Below are positions 45,901-55,223 of a DNA stretch of 64,000 bases, one piece after another; the stretch's first letter is position 1; each line of letters starts with the position of its first letter. The position numbers were made by a program, and so were the translations under genes. The notes beneath the pieces were generated by a model. The model ran no database searches, was not told the DNA's origin, and saw only the letters and a list, made by a program, of their open reading frames with translations. Location: positions 1 through 64,000 of the forward strand of contig JAUIAH010000025.1 of NCBI GenBank assembly GCA_030425385.1, in the 5' to 3' direction. Source of the DNA: Verrucomicrobiia bacterium (GTDB lineage: Bacteria > Verrucomicrobiota > Verrucomicrobiia > Verrucomicrobiales > DEV007).

Positions 45901-47816
45901 CCACAGCGAGCTACCGTCCGCCGCGCGGTGTGGATGCTGATGGGGACGGCTTGGATGATGCCTATGATCGGATCGACGGCTGGGATCCCGATGGCGTGTT
46001 GGGGTCCGTGGGCTTTGCCGCTGGGGAGGGGCTCATTCCGGTGAATACGGATGCTTCAGGAGCGCCTGACTACCTGGATCTAGATAGTGATAATGACAGT
46101 GATCTGGATGCAGAGGAGAACGGATTGGGTGCCAATTATCCCTCTGGCGATGATAGTGATGGTGATGGTCTCGATGATGCCTTTGACACCGTGGCGTTCG
46201 GTTGGGATGCAAACGATCGCGTGGATGATCCCAATCCCTCCACGCTGGGAGACAAGGATGGGGATCTTGCTGCCGATGGAAGCGATGCTTTCCCCATGGT
46301 CCGCGATGTCGATTTCCGCGATCCCGAGAAGCCGAACACCTTTGGGGGCTGGCAAAGTGTGTATGCGGCTCCTTTGCAAGGTGAGATCGGTCCCCACGAC
46401 AACCCCGATGGTGACCTCTACACGAATCTGTTAGAATACGCGATTTGCCTCCATCCTGTCACGGGACTTCCAGGGCCTGGTGGCTTCTTTGTCGATCACG
46501 ATGGCACTAGCAGCACGTCGAGATTCTATCGTCCAGTGGGTGGGCTTGGTGACATCACTTACGAGATTCACGCTCTGAGGGATTTGCCAGTGTTAGAAAG
46601 CCAGACGTGGACAGTGCTCTATTCCATTTCGGGGAGCGGAAGTGCGCCTGCAGGGGTCGTCGTGACGAATCTTGGGAATGGTATCGAAGAGGTATCCGTG
46701 CCTGATCTTGCCATGCAAGCTCCTCTAACGCAAATGTCAGGCTTCCTGCGCCTGGCCGTTCGCTACGGCGATGAGGTGAGTTACGGTCCTGTCTGGGGAT
46801 GGACGGAGACCGTCATTGAGGAGGGGCATCAAGAGACCTATGCAAATCCCTTCACGGATGTGGAGGTGCTCGCAGGGAAGATTGATGGTTTGGCAGGGAC
46901 GCATGGCATCAATGTAGCCTCCGCTTTAGGTGGGGCGTTGTTAGAGCGTGAAGTGGATTTCTCCGGGGCGTCATTCTACATCGAGATCATTGATGGCACC
47001 CTGGAAGGGCACCGCTTTGATGTGGTCCACGGGGCGGGATCGATCCTGACCTTGGCCAACGATTCCGATCTGCATCAAGGCCCACCATTCAACACCATGG
47101 TCACCCCTGTAGCCATTCCAAGCGCCCTGACAGATGGACGCTTTGTGCTTCGGGCGCACCGAACCCTGGATCATCTTTTCCCGCCTGCTAGTGGCGCCTT
47201 CACCCCTCAGGCCCACACCTTCGTTGAGGGCCATCCTGCGGATCGCATCACCCTCTTTCGGGGAGATTGGCAATCATACTGGCTCTATGATCACGGTGGC
47301 GGCACCCCTCACTGGGACCTTGATGGCGATGCCATGTTCACGGATGCAGGATCGACGATCATCGCGCCAGATCATGGGATGTTTGTGGCTCCTCAGGAGA
47401 CCACGGTGGTCATGCTAGCCAGCGGCATGGTCCGCAAGCACGCCTTCGCCATGCCCTTGCCGCAGGGGTGGGCTCTTCGCGCCGGTGGCTTCCCGCTCGA
47501 CCAGTCTGCGGCCGAGCGTGCCATGAATCAGCACACCTTTGATGGGAGCGATGATCCCACAGCATCAGATTCGATCTGCTTCTGGTTGGGGGATCATGGA
47601 ACCTATCTCCCGGAGTTCCGTTGCGCCTTTCTCTTTGAGCCTGCCACCACCGAGACGCCTCGCTGGGTCTATGCGGACGACGATTTCCTCACTCCTCGAG
47701 ACTTTGAGAAATCGATGTTTCCCCGGGATCGCAGCAGCTTCTACTACCGTCACCTGGCACCCAAGGCGGACTATGTCTTGCCACTCGCCTGGTGCATCGA
47801 TCTCATCGGTGAGTAG
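42924..47816 (+). CDS. Giant secreted protein with Calx-beta, L-type lectin and TSP3 repeats
   Basis: The 1630-residue protein has a signal peptide (about 1-28). Domains in order: N-terminal beta domains (to about 510), a Calx-beta domain (about 525-630, [13 protein letters not shown] and [12 protein letters not shown]), short TSP3 calcium repeats, an L-type lectin-like domain (about 662-880, [20 protein letters not shown]), more TSP3 repeats (about 890-1113, [20 protein letters not shown]), and a C-terminal part (about 1130-1630) with [14 protein letters not shown], seen often in Verrucomicrobia. It would bind calcium and possibly glycans outside the cell. A smaller exported protein with a related LMEMALGGDP motif follows. 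Confidence 0.85.
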   Translation: MNSIQMRTTLSCFLFALAALFPGIARGQSLDLHVDTGSGYQTSGSADVGAVFTYRLQYQFPSAGVTYSNARAEIRLPSGVTYLAKGVSPHVASSTYLSGSRTVVFDFHPTLPSSFSGDLLVSVRFQGGTLTGSVGTASGDLFWDANGSAQSTASADVDVTATNGSNPPSTSEGIDLDYWKSANPAYLGSGYYYSLRHGNRGASDVDNYVVEQHFPKEFIFEYWRHNRRFKQSHPVQVRYQTTAQSTWVLWPGAPFDVQDGSSKHASSLGLAPGEYVTKLQFDYGTVPAGLDYHHEKAPAQLFLMGEISTKNGNGQPNDVHGNPIAIGTNFTGSGTLSANGHATLHRSSTSRIDPDLAEPYFRLNFLTGGPYNQNEIVRARLTVQSPPVNVLDLQNPTIVSLLPPELEYVGNVTANRDLPNIYAQANWNGSGQTLVRFQWNAANPLTITPNTEWIDVNVDFDLRVASWTADGRYDTTTMGWVSNPSHGCQYNNEIVDSHDVDSDGNHSDVHCGMYRSFEVFRDSTTEAATVVVSDSFVTEGDAVAVRVSLTAPNATDVIVSYATRGQTAQSDADFVDTSGNLTIPAGETTTTLTVPTIQDLFVEREETFLLILTEANGAPIADDDALITIIDDDQDVDKDGDGLVSLQDWDDDNDGILDRDEGWKLQDVDAQLYLQMSGDASAQANEVTLTHESNDSAGKAMSTKRMDLNYDMRLDFQIYLGDRDADGADGMAFVLHNDPAGTSALGANGYGLGAHGIQNGIALEFDTYQNRFDSSDDHTVIWDTDTGVAVNENWDTAPDFLSVAIAHENLEDGQWHAVTVTWDARAQTLAYTLDGVIAGQVTADLASDYLDGSRFAYFGWTGSTGLHVNHQAVRVVGYEGEFDDAYFLQRDTDGDGLPDHCDLDSDNDGIADVIEAGGDDPDNDAIVGAGAITDVDGDGVHDGVDDVDGGHAAQEVTTGTPLALPNSDSTGRADWRDIDADDDGIPDNVEAQATASYRPPRGVDADGDGLDDAYDRIDGWDPDGVLGSVGFAAGEGLIPVNTDASGAPDYLDLDSDNDSDLDAEENGLGANYPSGDDSDGDGLDDAFDTVAFGWDANDRVDDPNPSTLGDKDGDLAADGSDAFPMVRDVDFRDPEKPNTFGGWQSVYAAPLQGEIGPHDNPDGDLYTNLLEYAICLHPVTGLPGPGGFFVDHDGTSSTSRFYRPVGGLGDITYEIHALRDLPVLESQTWTVLYSISGSGSAPAGVVVTNLGNGIEEVSVPDLAMQAPLTQMSGFLRLAVRYGDEVSYGPVWGWTETVIEEGHQETYANPFTDVEVLAGKIDGLAGTHGINVASALGGALLEREVDFSGASFYIEIIDGTLEGHRFDVVHGAGSILTLANDSDLHQGPPFNTMVTPVAIPSALTDGRFVLRAHRTLDHLFPPASGAFTPQAHTFVEGHPADRITLFRGDWQSYWLYDHGGGTPHWDLDGDAMFTDAGSTIIAPDHGMFVAPQETTVVMLASGMVRKHAFAMPLPQGWALRAGGFPLDQSAAERAMNQHTFDGSDDPTASDSICFWLGDHGTYLPEFRCAFLFEPATTETPRWVYADDDFLTPRDFEKSMFPRDRSSFYYRHLAPKADYVLPLAWCIDLIGE

Positions 47817-47927
47817 TGGCGGGTGCAGCACTGCGATTCTTCTCAAGAATGGTCGCCAGGGGCGATGAAACCCCGTGAAGATAGCCGTAGAAGTTGAATG
47901 ATTTGGTGGTTATGATAATTACGACTT

Positions 47928-48872
47928 GTGGCTATCCATCGTCCAAAGAAGCAGCCGATCCCTGTGGCGATCACCTTGCGGGTAATCCTGGCATTCCTTG
48001 CCTGGAACGGTCCCTGCCAGGCCGCCAAGGTGGTCTGGCAGAGCACGCCTGGGACGCCTCACCAGGCGTCCGATGGCAGCGCTCTTGATGCCGCTGCCAC
48101 CTTCGAGCTAGGCGTCTTTGACTCGGGCTTCACCCCGACGAAGAACAACGCGGCGCAATGGGGTAGTCACTGGACGGTCTTTGATCGCACCACGTTCAAC
48201 CCCCAGACATCGTTCTTCGCGAGTTCGGTCACGTTTACGAACAACGACCCACCATTCGCCGCCGGTCGGCAGGTTTACATGTGGGGGAGCACGGGCGGGG
48301 CGACCCCCGAATGGATCTTGGCCACGCATGGGGATTGGGAATGGCCAGACGCGGCCTTGCAGTTTCCTACCACCTGGAACATCGCCTTTGCCTCCACCGT
48401 CATTGCGGGAACCATCCGCGCCTCTGGTGATCCTTTCCTCCTCCGATCAGCCGTGGTTGAAGGGGCCATCGGCGCATCCTTGACGCCCGAACAGTGGCTG
48501 GCCTCCCATTTCAATCCTAGTCAATTGTCGGATCCAGAAGTTGGGCAGCTGACAAGCGATCCCGATGGTGATGGTCGCGACAATTTGATGGAAATGGCGC
48601 TCGGAGGTGACCCACTGATCGCCGAGATGGACGGGTATGGCGTCGATTGGATTGACGTAGAAGGCTTCCGTTACCTGCGTCTCACGGTTTCGAAACAAGC
48701 GATCCAACAGATCCAGTATCGTGTCGAAGTCAGTGGCGAATCCATGCAATGGCAAAGCGGGCACACGGCCACGACGACACTCATCAATGATGTGCACACG
48801 CTCGAAGTGCGCGACAATGTGGCCTATCAGGTGGGCCAATCACGCTTTATCCGGCTCACCGTCCAGCGATAG
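47928..48872 (+). CDS. Secreted Verrucomicrobia-type protein, unknown function
   Basis: The 314-residue precursor starts at a GTG, with a signal peptide ending near NGPCQAAK. The N-terminal half is beta-rich; the C-terminal half has DPDGDGRDNLMEMALGGDPLI, a common Verrucomicrobia motif before a C-terminal beta domain (TVSKQAIQQIQYRVEVSGES). The 3' end overlaps the convergent TIGR02206 gene by 33 bp. It follows the giant lectin-containing protein and may share its use. Confidence 0.65.
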   Translation: MAIHRPKKQPIPVAITLRVILAFLAWNGPCQAAKVVWQSTPGTPHQASDGSALDAAATFELGVFDSGFTPTKNNAAQWGSHWTVFDRTTFNPQTSFFASSVTFTNNDPPFAAGRQVYMWGSTGGATPEWILATHGDWEWPDAALQFPTTWNIAFASTVIAGTIRASGDPFLLRSAVVEGAIGASLTPEQWLASHFNPSQLSDPEVGQLTSDPDGDGRDNLMEMALGGDPLIAEMDGYGVDWIDVEGFRYLRLTVSKQAIQQIQYRVEVSGESMQWQSGHTATTTLINDVHTLEVRDNVAYQVGQSRFIRLTVQR

Positions 48873-49595
48873 CCGCTTGCCTTGATCGAGCTTGCGGAGG
48901 AATACGAAGGGAAGCGCAAGCAGGCTGAAGAAGATCAAGGCGGCCAACTCCAGCATCAGGATGTAATAGGGCCAATCCCCGAAGTAGTCTAACATCGATG
49001 CCGTTTCAGGCTTCGCACGCAAGAAGCCATAATTGGTACCGGCGATCACATTGGTAAGGCCTGCGACGAGCAGATAAAGCTGCGCCCAGGCAAGTGCCCG
49101 CAGTGCCCCACCGGGTCGAGGATACCGCCGTAGACCAAACACCACGGCAACCGCAGCGATGACCACGCCACCGTGGATGATAAAGAAGACAATGAAGACG
49201 GGATGGGGAAAGCCCACCGGAACATTCGGTGTGATCACCGCCTGCAACGTGCCTGCCAGACCCCAGAAATAGAGCAGCTCACAGAAGATCTGGCGCCGAA
49301 ACACAATGGCAAGAAAGCCTAAGACCGCTGCCCAATTACAAAGGTGCATGGGAAGGGCATTCTCTAACAAAGGTCCTTCCAGTGTTGAGAACGCCCAAAT
49401 CTTGGCAGGGAAAGAAAGCAACAGAGCCCATGCAAGAACCAGCAGCGAGCCCCGCAACAAAGGTGGTTGAGTGCCCCAACGCCGCAACGCCACCACCAGG
49501 GTCGCCGCCAGCACCACTGTCAGCGTGAGCACCGTGAGGTGAGCGGAGCCAAAGAGCTGAAATGATGGAAGGGTGGCCGTAGCGAGCATGGGCAT
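48840..49595 (-). CDS. TIGR02206 family integral membrane protein
   Basis: The 251-residue protein starts at MPMLATATLPSFQLFGSAHL (49595); the longer frame is not membrane-like. It has six to seven hydrophobic segments. LPMHLCNWAAVLGFLAI and TNYGFLRAKP are hallmarks of TIGR02206 (YwaF-like) proteins of unknown function. The convergent overlap with the preceding gene is 33 bp. Confidence 0.8.
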   Translation of the reverse strand: MPMLATATLPSFQLFGSAHLTVLTLTVVLAATLVVALRRWGTQPPLLRGSLLVLAWALLLSFPAKIWAFSTLEGPLLENALPMHLCNWAAVLGFLAIVFRRQIFCELLYFWGLAGTLQAVITPNVPVGFPHPVFIVFFIIHGGVVIAAVAVVFGLRRYPRPGGALRALAWAQLYLLVAGLTNVIAGTNYGFLRAKPETASMLDYFGDWPYYILMLELAALIFFSLLALPFVFLRKLDQGKRLSLDGEPDKA

Positions 49596-49822
49596 CACCA
49601 CAATCCTCCACCGGCTAGCCTCTGTTGTCGACCAGCGTGATTCAGGAAGCTGGAAAGGGTTCCTGGCCGTGCGAAGCATCCGCCCAACCTGACGGACTTG
49701 CCAAATCCGCTCATCCAAGCGACGCTTCCAGGATGCAACTGCGCACCGAAGACCGCGGCGTCGAGATCCGTCGCGCCATTGATAACGGGCCGCTATTGGC
49801 TGGTCGATTCCTCCTAACAGGA

Positions 49823-50326
49823 ATGAAGCGTTTAATCCTGTTCCTGGTGATTGCGAATGTTGCTAGTGCGGGCACGTCTTGGACTCACAGGACAGTTGAG
49901 GGCGAAGGCGGGGGCGGCAATGGCGATTACTATTTTTACCAATCGTTCAGACCAAAGTCTGGTTCTGACGTGATGCGGGTATTGAAGGCCCGGGCAGTTT
50001 ACGCCTTCGATCCGAGTTCGAGAACGGTCACAGTAGCAGATTATTTGTTTTCAGATGGGGTTCACATTCGCATCGCGCATGCGTCACGGAAGGATGCGAA
50101 CAGGCTCTTCGAGGGTGAGGATGTGGGTATGGAGACGGTTCGAGAGTATCGGATTCCGTTCGAGATAACGAGAGGTAGGATGATCAAGCCGAAGGCTGGG
50201 ACAAAGCTCTCAGAGCCGCAGCAAGCTGACTTGCTGAATCTGGTCCATGTGCTGGCGATGCAGCGCTGCTCCGCACCAGTCAGGCAGCCAGACGCTGCCG
50301 TGAGGAGTGGATTGAATGGAAACTGA
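49823..50326 (+). CDS. Exported protein of unknown function
   Basis: The 167-residue precursor starts at MKRLILFLVIANVASA (49823), a signal peptide; a longer frame from 49625 is non-homologous. The mature part is glycine-rich at the start (EGEGGGGNGDYYFYQSF), then beta strands, and ends in a helical region (SEPQQADLLNLVHVLAMQ). No family is recognised. It precedes the OXA gene by 43 bp on the same strand. Confidence 0.55.
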   Translation: MKRLILFLVIANVASAGTSWTHRTVEGEGGGGNGDYYFYQSFRPKSGSDVMRVLKARAVYAFDPSSRTVTVADYLFSDGVHIRIAHASRKDANRLFEGEDVGMETVREYRIPFEITRGRMIKPKAGTKLSEPQQADLLNLVHVLAMQRCSAPVRQPDAAVRSGLNGN

Positions 50327-50369
50327 GTCTGTTCGTAGAGTGTCTTGCTAGAAACATTTCAAAGAAATC

Positions 50370-51167
50370 ATGAGAGTCTTATGGATCTTTATGCTTGTTT
50401 GGGTCTGGGCTGTTTCCAGGCTGCTTGGAGGTGACCTTGATGCGTTGTTCGATGGCGATGATATCGCTGTTTATATCGTGAATGGAATGAGCGGGGAAGC
50501 ATTCGCCTACAATCAGGAAAGGATCGATCGTCGGTTCACTGCTTGCTCGACATTCAAGATTCCGAATGCCCTCATCGCCTTGGACTCCGGCGTTGTCTCG
50601 AGCACGAAGCAGGTGTTTCCGTACGACCCCAAGAGACACAAACACCCGCACCGACGAAGCGCCGAATACAATCGGGATCAAACCTTGGATACCGCCTTTC
50701 AGTTTTCCGTTGTTTGGACCTTTCAAGAGATCGCGAATAGCGTTGGCATAGAGGGCTATGGGACCTATTTGGAGCGGTTTGATTACGGTAATAAAGATAC
50801 CTCTGGAGGGGTCGATGCCTTCTGGCTTGGCTCTCTCAAGATATCGGCTCGAGAGCAGGTGCGTTTCCTCAGAGGATTCTACCAGAACGCGTTCAATCTC
50901 AGGGAGAACGCCATCCAAACGGTCAAGGAAATCATGCTTCTCGAAGAGAATGAAGCCTACAGGCTATATGGCAAAACCGGCACGAAACTGCCTGAGGACG
51001 GACGCTGGCTTGGTTGGATGGTTGGCTTTGTGGAGATGGAAGAGGATGTCTTTCACTTTGCCATCAATCTTGACAGTGAATCCTACGAAAAGCTTACCTC
51101 CGAAAGGAAGGCGATTTTAAAACGTTGCCTTCAGTTTCTTGAAAAGTCCTCCTCTCCTTCGAGATAG
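50370..51167 (+). CDS. Class D (OXA-type) beta-lactamase
   Basis: The 265-residue precursor has a signal peptide and all class D motifs: Ser60-Thr-Phe-Lys63 (catalytic Ser and the Lys that is normally carbamylated), Ser113-Val-Val, YGN (139-141), Trp152 in FWLGSLKISA and Lys202-Thr-Gly. It hydrolyses beta-lactams in the periplasm. Nothing upstream resembles a regulator, and its base composition is a little more AT-rich than the flanks, which could mean transfer. It might instead be a native chromosomal enzyme; spectrum cannot be told. Confidence 0.93.
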   Translation: MRVLWIFMLVWVWAVSRLLGGDLDALFDGDDIAVYIVNGMSGEAFAYNQERIDRRFTACSTFKIPNALIALDSGVVSSTKQVFPYDPKRHKHPHRRSAEYNRDQTLDTAFQFSVVWTFQEIANSVGIEGYGTYLERFDYGNKDTSGGVDAFWLGSLKISAREQVRFLRGFYQNAFNLRENAIQTVKEIMLLEENEAYRLYGKTGTKLPEDGRWLGWMVGFVEMEEDVFHFAINLDSESYEKLTSERKAILKRCLQFLEKSSSPSR

Positions 51168-51172
51168 GAAAG

Positions 51173-51200
51173 TGATATGATTATTTATTGATCATATCAT
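51173..51200. terminator. AT-rich inverted repeat after the beta-lactamase
   Basis: TGATATGA at 51173-51180 pairs with TCATATCA at 51193-51200 around a 12-base AT-rich loop, five bases after the beta-lactamase stop. It may act as a weak terminator or as a binding site. Confidence 0.35.
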
Positions 51201-51221
51201 TGCGAGTGATTGAGGTTGATC

Positions 51222-51267
51222 TGCGGCTAGAATCCGCAGTTGCGTAGCGGCGGAATCCTGCCGCCGC
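51222..51267. terminator. Two adjacent hairpins between convergent genes
   Basis: CTGCGG/CCGCAG (51222-51227 and 51235-51240) and GCGGCGG/CCGCCGC (51247-51253 and 51261-51267) form two stems between the convergent beta-lactamase and CotH genes. No clear T tract follows, so termination is inferred from position only. Confidence 0.45.
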
Positions 51268-51322
51268 CTGCCATTTGGGGGATATCTTCCTCAACACCAA
51301 TGGCGCTGGCGGTTGGGTCACA

Positions 51323-54300
51323 CTAACGCTGGGTGGCGCGGATGCGGTAGAATGCTCGGATGTCCGTGTTGAGATGTGGGGTGCTGCTGCGGAAGAGGAG
51401 AGTCGAGGTGCCGTCGCCATTGTGGGTTTCCTCGTGTAGGCGCATGGTTAGGGCGTCCCACGGTCCAAGGAGGTTTGGCGTGGTTTCGACAGCAAGGATG
51501 GCGTCATCGGCTGCCAGGTTTCGGCGAACGGAAACGGTGAGGTAGCGATTGGGAACGTCTTCGATGGTGATGTCCGCGAAGGCGAGATCGAAGGCGTCGT
51601 TCCCGTCTGCGCCCATGAGGTCGCTGGTGCCCAGGGCGTATTCGAGGAAGGCGTTGAGATGGTCGGCATCGGCATCAGCGGTGGCATTGCCGGTGAAGGT
51701 GCTTCCGTCGTGGGTGCTTGGATTGCCGCCCAACGCCGTGCTGCTACGCCAGCTTTGGGCGTCGGCGTAGTCTGGAGCATTTAAGGCTGCCAGGACGAGG
51801 CTGTAGCCGGTGAAACCCGCGTCGACGGGCCACGGGTGTTGGTCATTGTAAGTGAAGTGGGCGATGTCGGTTCCTTGGCCATCGATGACTTGAATCGTTT
51901 CGCCGTCGTTGTCTAACCGCGTGCCATTGGCGAATTCGCCAGCGATGGAATGGGTGGTGCCGTAGCGCGCTTCGAACGCGGTGCGCTGGGCAACCACGAG
52001 CACGCGTTCACCCGGCGCTAGATGGAGGACATCGCTTCCGGTGAAGTCGAAGGCGATACCGGAAACGAATCGGACGTCGTGAAGCGAGATCGTGTCGGTG
52101 AGACTGACATTGCGCAACTCGATGAATTCGAAAGCCGCTGGATCTGCCGACGCGCTGAGCTCAGAAGGGGCGGTTGGCGCGGCCGGCGCGTAGTGCACCT
52201 CCGTGACTAGGAGGTTGGAGGCATTGGCCAGTGGTCCAACCAAGTAGCTGCCCTGGATGGGGGCGCTCCACTCGGATCCGATCCGTGCGCGAGCGGTGAC
52301 CGTAACGGATGCGGTGACATTAATCGCAGTGGTAGAAGAGGCGCTGGTTGAGACCGCACCACCAGAAGCACGTGGATCGGTGCCGTCTGTGGTGTGATAG
52401 ACGGTGCTTCCTGCAAGCTTGGTGAACCTGATAGACGTGCCAGAGGAGACGAGGCCGGGCGTCTGAACAAACTCGGGCATGCTGGTGTAATGGGTATCAA
52501 TCCAATCGAGGCGCGTGTGGAGCCAATCCTTCAGGATGGAGACTTCGTTGGCATGGCTGCCCCCTCGTGGGGGTACGGAGGTCCAGCGTGCGAAGTTGCG
52601 AGCTTGTGCGGTGGCGGCGATCCCGTTGCTGTTGTTAGCCGAAGTGTTGAGAAGGCTATCGAAACGGTCAATGATCTGCTCCACATGCGCCCAGGCAAAG
52701 GCTCCCTCGCGGCGCTGTGTTTGCCAGAGATCGGTATGCGCCTGTCGGAAATCGACTTTCTCAAGAGCCTCTCCCCACCAGACGTAGCGATTGTCATACC
52801 ATGTCCGGCTGGAATCCCCGGTGCCGTCCCACGATTCAGGGTTGTCGTCGCGCCCATCGGTCGATTGCATGGTTCTATCAAAGTCCCAAACGGGGCCTGC
52901 GCCGACCCGACCCAAGCGATCTTTGTAATAGTAGCCGCTGAGTCGGAAGCCATCGACGTTCTTGGTGAGGGTATTGATCCAATGGTGTTTTAGCCAGGAT
53001 TCGGGGATGATGTAGTCAGTGAATGGGGTTCCGTTAGTAGGGTGCAATCCGTCATTGGATTGCACGGCGGTATTGAACTCGTTGAGATAGTTGATCAGCC
53101 AATCCTTCTGCGCCGTGGTGATGTCACTTTCTTTGGGATACACGTGGGCGAGCAGTCCCTGCCCTTGCACGGTGAACCCGCTATCGCCGCCATCGAGACG
53201 GTCTTTCTTGAATAGGTAACCTCCGGTGATCGCGGGCTCGGCGTCGTCCGTTGGGAGAAGGCGTTCCACATCCACGCGATCATCGTCCCGCTTGATCTTC
53301 TCCGTCCAGGAATAGACGCCAAAGTAGTCGCTGCTGTAGGAGAGATTGCCTCCTCCGGTGTTGTTGATGACTTCGACGTGCCGCGTTCTGGTGGCGTATT
53401 CCCCCAGGTCGTTGCTCAGTTGGTAGGCCAAGTCGTTGCGCATGAGCGCGCGGTCAAACTCGTATTTGGAACCTAACACCCAGTCAGATTCAGCAGGCAT
53501 GTCCAGAGGCTTGATATTCTGATCCACATCGTTGTCGTCCCAGGTCTCGATGGCCATGGAGTATTTGGGCCAACCGGCGCTAGAAGAGCCGCGCACTTTC
53601 ATGGTGCCGCGGGTGGCCACTTCGAAAGGGTCTGTCATGTCGGCAAATCCATCGCCAAGGTCATCAGGACGGATGATGGCCATGAACATCGTCGTGGTAC
53701 TGTTAGGGCGGCCGCCGCCGAAGTTCTCCAAGATGACGATGGGCAGGTTGGACCTGAACTGGCGCAAGTCGGGATGGAGATAGAGATAGGTCTCTGTCGA
53801 GGTAGGCCCTGCGGTGCCATCCGGGGTGAAGACTCGTGCGCGTATCTGGGTGGTGCCGGTGACGGATAAGGGAGCGGAGTATGGGCTCGACGTGATTGTG
53901 GGAACGCTGCCATCTGTCGTGTAGCGGATGAGTTGGCCCTCATCGGCGCCGCTCAGGACGATGGCTAGCGTGGATGTGAAGGTGCGGCTGGCTTCTGAGA
54001 ATGTGACTTCACTGTTAGGTAGGCCAAGTTCGGTCCCGTTGATGCCATTCGGCGTGCTGCGGAGGAGGTAACCTGCGTCTCCGAGCTGCGCTTCAGTCAA
54101 GCGCGTGGCGATGAGGGCGGCTCTGACTAACATGTCGGAACTATTGTTCTGACGGTTGAGGCCGTGAAAGGCGAGTATGTTCTGCCCTGCGACCACAGCA
54201 GCTTTCATCGCGGTGATGTCGTGATCAATGAAAGTGGTGGCGCTGGCGTCTGGATGATCGGCCGTGGCTGTGGCGTTCCAAGTGAGAGTCGCGGGAGCAC

Positions 54301-55087
54301 GGTCCGAGGCGACCTGCGTGCCGTTGATGTAGGCGACGAACCCGTCATCGATCTTAGTGCGGAGAGTGAGCTGTGAGATTTCAGATAGATTGCTCGCCGT
54401 GAAAGGGACGCGCACGTAGACCGTACTATTCTGATTGTACATGGCGTCTCCGACATCAAGTCCTAGCAGATTGCCGTAGTCGTAGCCGACGCCCATGGAG
54501 CCACTATCCCATGTGGTATCATTGTAAGAAAGAGTGGTCCAGGAACTGCCGATCGGCGCTGTGGGAACGCGTGCTCTGCAAGGGGCCGTCTCCATCACCC
54601 ACGTTTCGTCAGTGACATTGCCCTGCTGTTGGAGACCGTAGGAGATGTCTCTGAACTGTTGAGGGAAATGGGGGCTGAAGTCGTCTATGACGGAGGTACC
54701 ATCGGGAGCGATGAGACCGAGATACTCCCCATTGCTGGTGAGCTTGAAATTGGCGTGCAACTCCGAACCAGCGAGGCGGCGATCCTTGTCCGAAGCGAAG
54801 ACGATGAGAAAGGCGCCTGGCTCCAAGATCGTGGGTGCGGGGAACGTCCATTTCTGGAGGAAGTTTGCGTCGTCGGTCAGATGATAGCCTCCGAGATCAA
54901 GCGCAGTAGTGTCAGGATTATGGATCTCGATCCAGTCAGTGGTGGTCCCATCCTCATCGAGGAGACCTGAAGTGTTCCAAGCCATGAACTCGGTGATACG
55001 AGGGGCGGCGGAGAGAGAGCACAACAGGACAACGGCATGAAAGCCAATCGTCGCGAGTACTCGGGGGAGAGGCGAGTAGGGCAACAT
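51323..55087 (-). CDS. Giant secreted protein with lamin-tail and CotH kinase-like domains
   Basis: The 1254-residue precursor has a signal peptide (to about 27). An N-terminal lamin-tail domain (about 30-140, TDWIEIHNPDTTALDLGGYHLTD, split here) is followed by a beta domain, chitobiase-like segment and a CotH kinase-like domain (about 440-800: RGSSSAGWPKYSMAIETW, LGSKYEFDRALMRNDLAYQL, VGAGPVWDFDRTMQSTDGR). A second lamin-tail domain (about 960-1110) and C-terminal LNAFLEYALGTSDLMG follow. CotH proteins phosphorylate extracellular or spore-coat proteins in other bacteria. Its substrate is unknown. Confidence 0.88.
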   Translation of the reverse strand: MLPYSPLPRVLATIGFHAVVLLCSLSAAPRITEFMAWNTSGLLDEDGTTTDWIEIHNPDTTALDLGGYHLTDDANFLQKWTFPAPTILEPGAFLIVFASDKDRRLAGSELHANFKLTSNGEYLGLIAPDGTSVIDDFSPHFPQQFRDISYGLQQQGNVTDETWVMETAPCRARVPTAPIGSSWTTLSYNDTTWDSGSMGVGYDYGNLLGLDVGDAMYNQNSTVYVRVPFTASNLSEISQLTLRTKIDDGFVAYINGTQVASDRAPATLTWNATATADHPDASATTFIDHDITAMKAAVVAGQNILAFHGLNRQNNSSDMLVRAALIATRLTEAQLGDAGYLLRSTPNGINGTELGLPNSEVTFSEASRTFTSTLAIVLSGADEGQLIRYTTDGSVPTITSSPYSAPLSVTGTTQIRARVFTPDGTAGPTSTETYLYLHPDLRQFRSNLPIVILENFGGGRPNSTTTMFMAIIRPDDLGDGFADMTDPFEVATRGTMKVRGSSSAGWPKYSMAIETWDDNDVDQNIKPLDMPAESDWVLGSKYEFDRALMRNDLAYQLSNDLGEYATRTRHVEVINNTGGGNLSYSSDYFGVYSWTEKIKRDDDRVDVERLLPTDDAEPAITGGYLFKKDRLDGGDSGFTVQGQGLLAHVYPKESDITTAQKDWLINYLNEFNTAVQSNDGLHPTNGTPFTDYIIPESWLKHHWINTLTKNVDGFRLSGYYYKDRLGRVGAGPVWDFDRTMQSTDGRDDNPESWDGTGDSSRTWYDNRYVWWGEALEKVDFRQAHTDLWQTQRREGAFAWAHVEQIIDRFDSLLNTSANNSNGIAATAQARNFARWTSVPPRGGSHANEVSILKDWLHTRLDWIDTHYTSMPEFVQTPGLVSSGTSIRFTKLAGSTVYHTTDGTDPRASGGAVSTSASSTTAINVTASVTVTARARIGSEWSAPIQGSYLVGPLANASNLLVTEVHYAPAAPTAPSELSASADPAAFEFIELRNVSLTDTISLHDVRFVSGIAFDFTGSDVLHLAPGERVLVVAQRTAFEARYGTTHSIAGEFANGTRLDNDGETIQVIDGQGTDIAHFTYNDQHPWPVDAGFTGYSLVLAALNAPDYADAQSWRSSTALGGNPSTHDGSTFTGNATADADADHLNAFLEYALGTSDLMGADGNDAFDLAFADITIEDVPNRYLTVSVRRNLAADDAILAVETTPNLLGPWDALTMRLHEETHNGDGTSTLLFRSSTPHLNTDIRAFYRIRATQR

Positions 55088-55223
55088 AGGGCAATGGGGG
55101 AGGGTTGAGGGGAGGATACCCTAGCACAGCATCCCAAGCACTCAAAGGCGTGCGAAGTCCCCTGCGATCTCTATGCGGCAAGGCCTCGAGAGCTTTCCCA
55201 GCCAATCCATCAAGGGCGGCGGC

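Noticed and set aside
51181-51420. 79-codon frame after the beta-lactamase
   Set aside because: It overlaps the 3' end of the CotH gene in another frame and covers the hairpins; no gene features.
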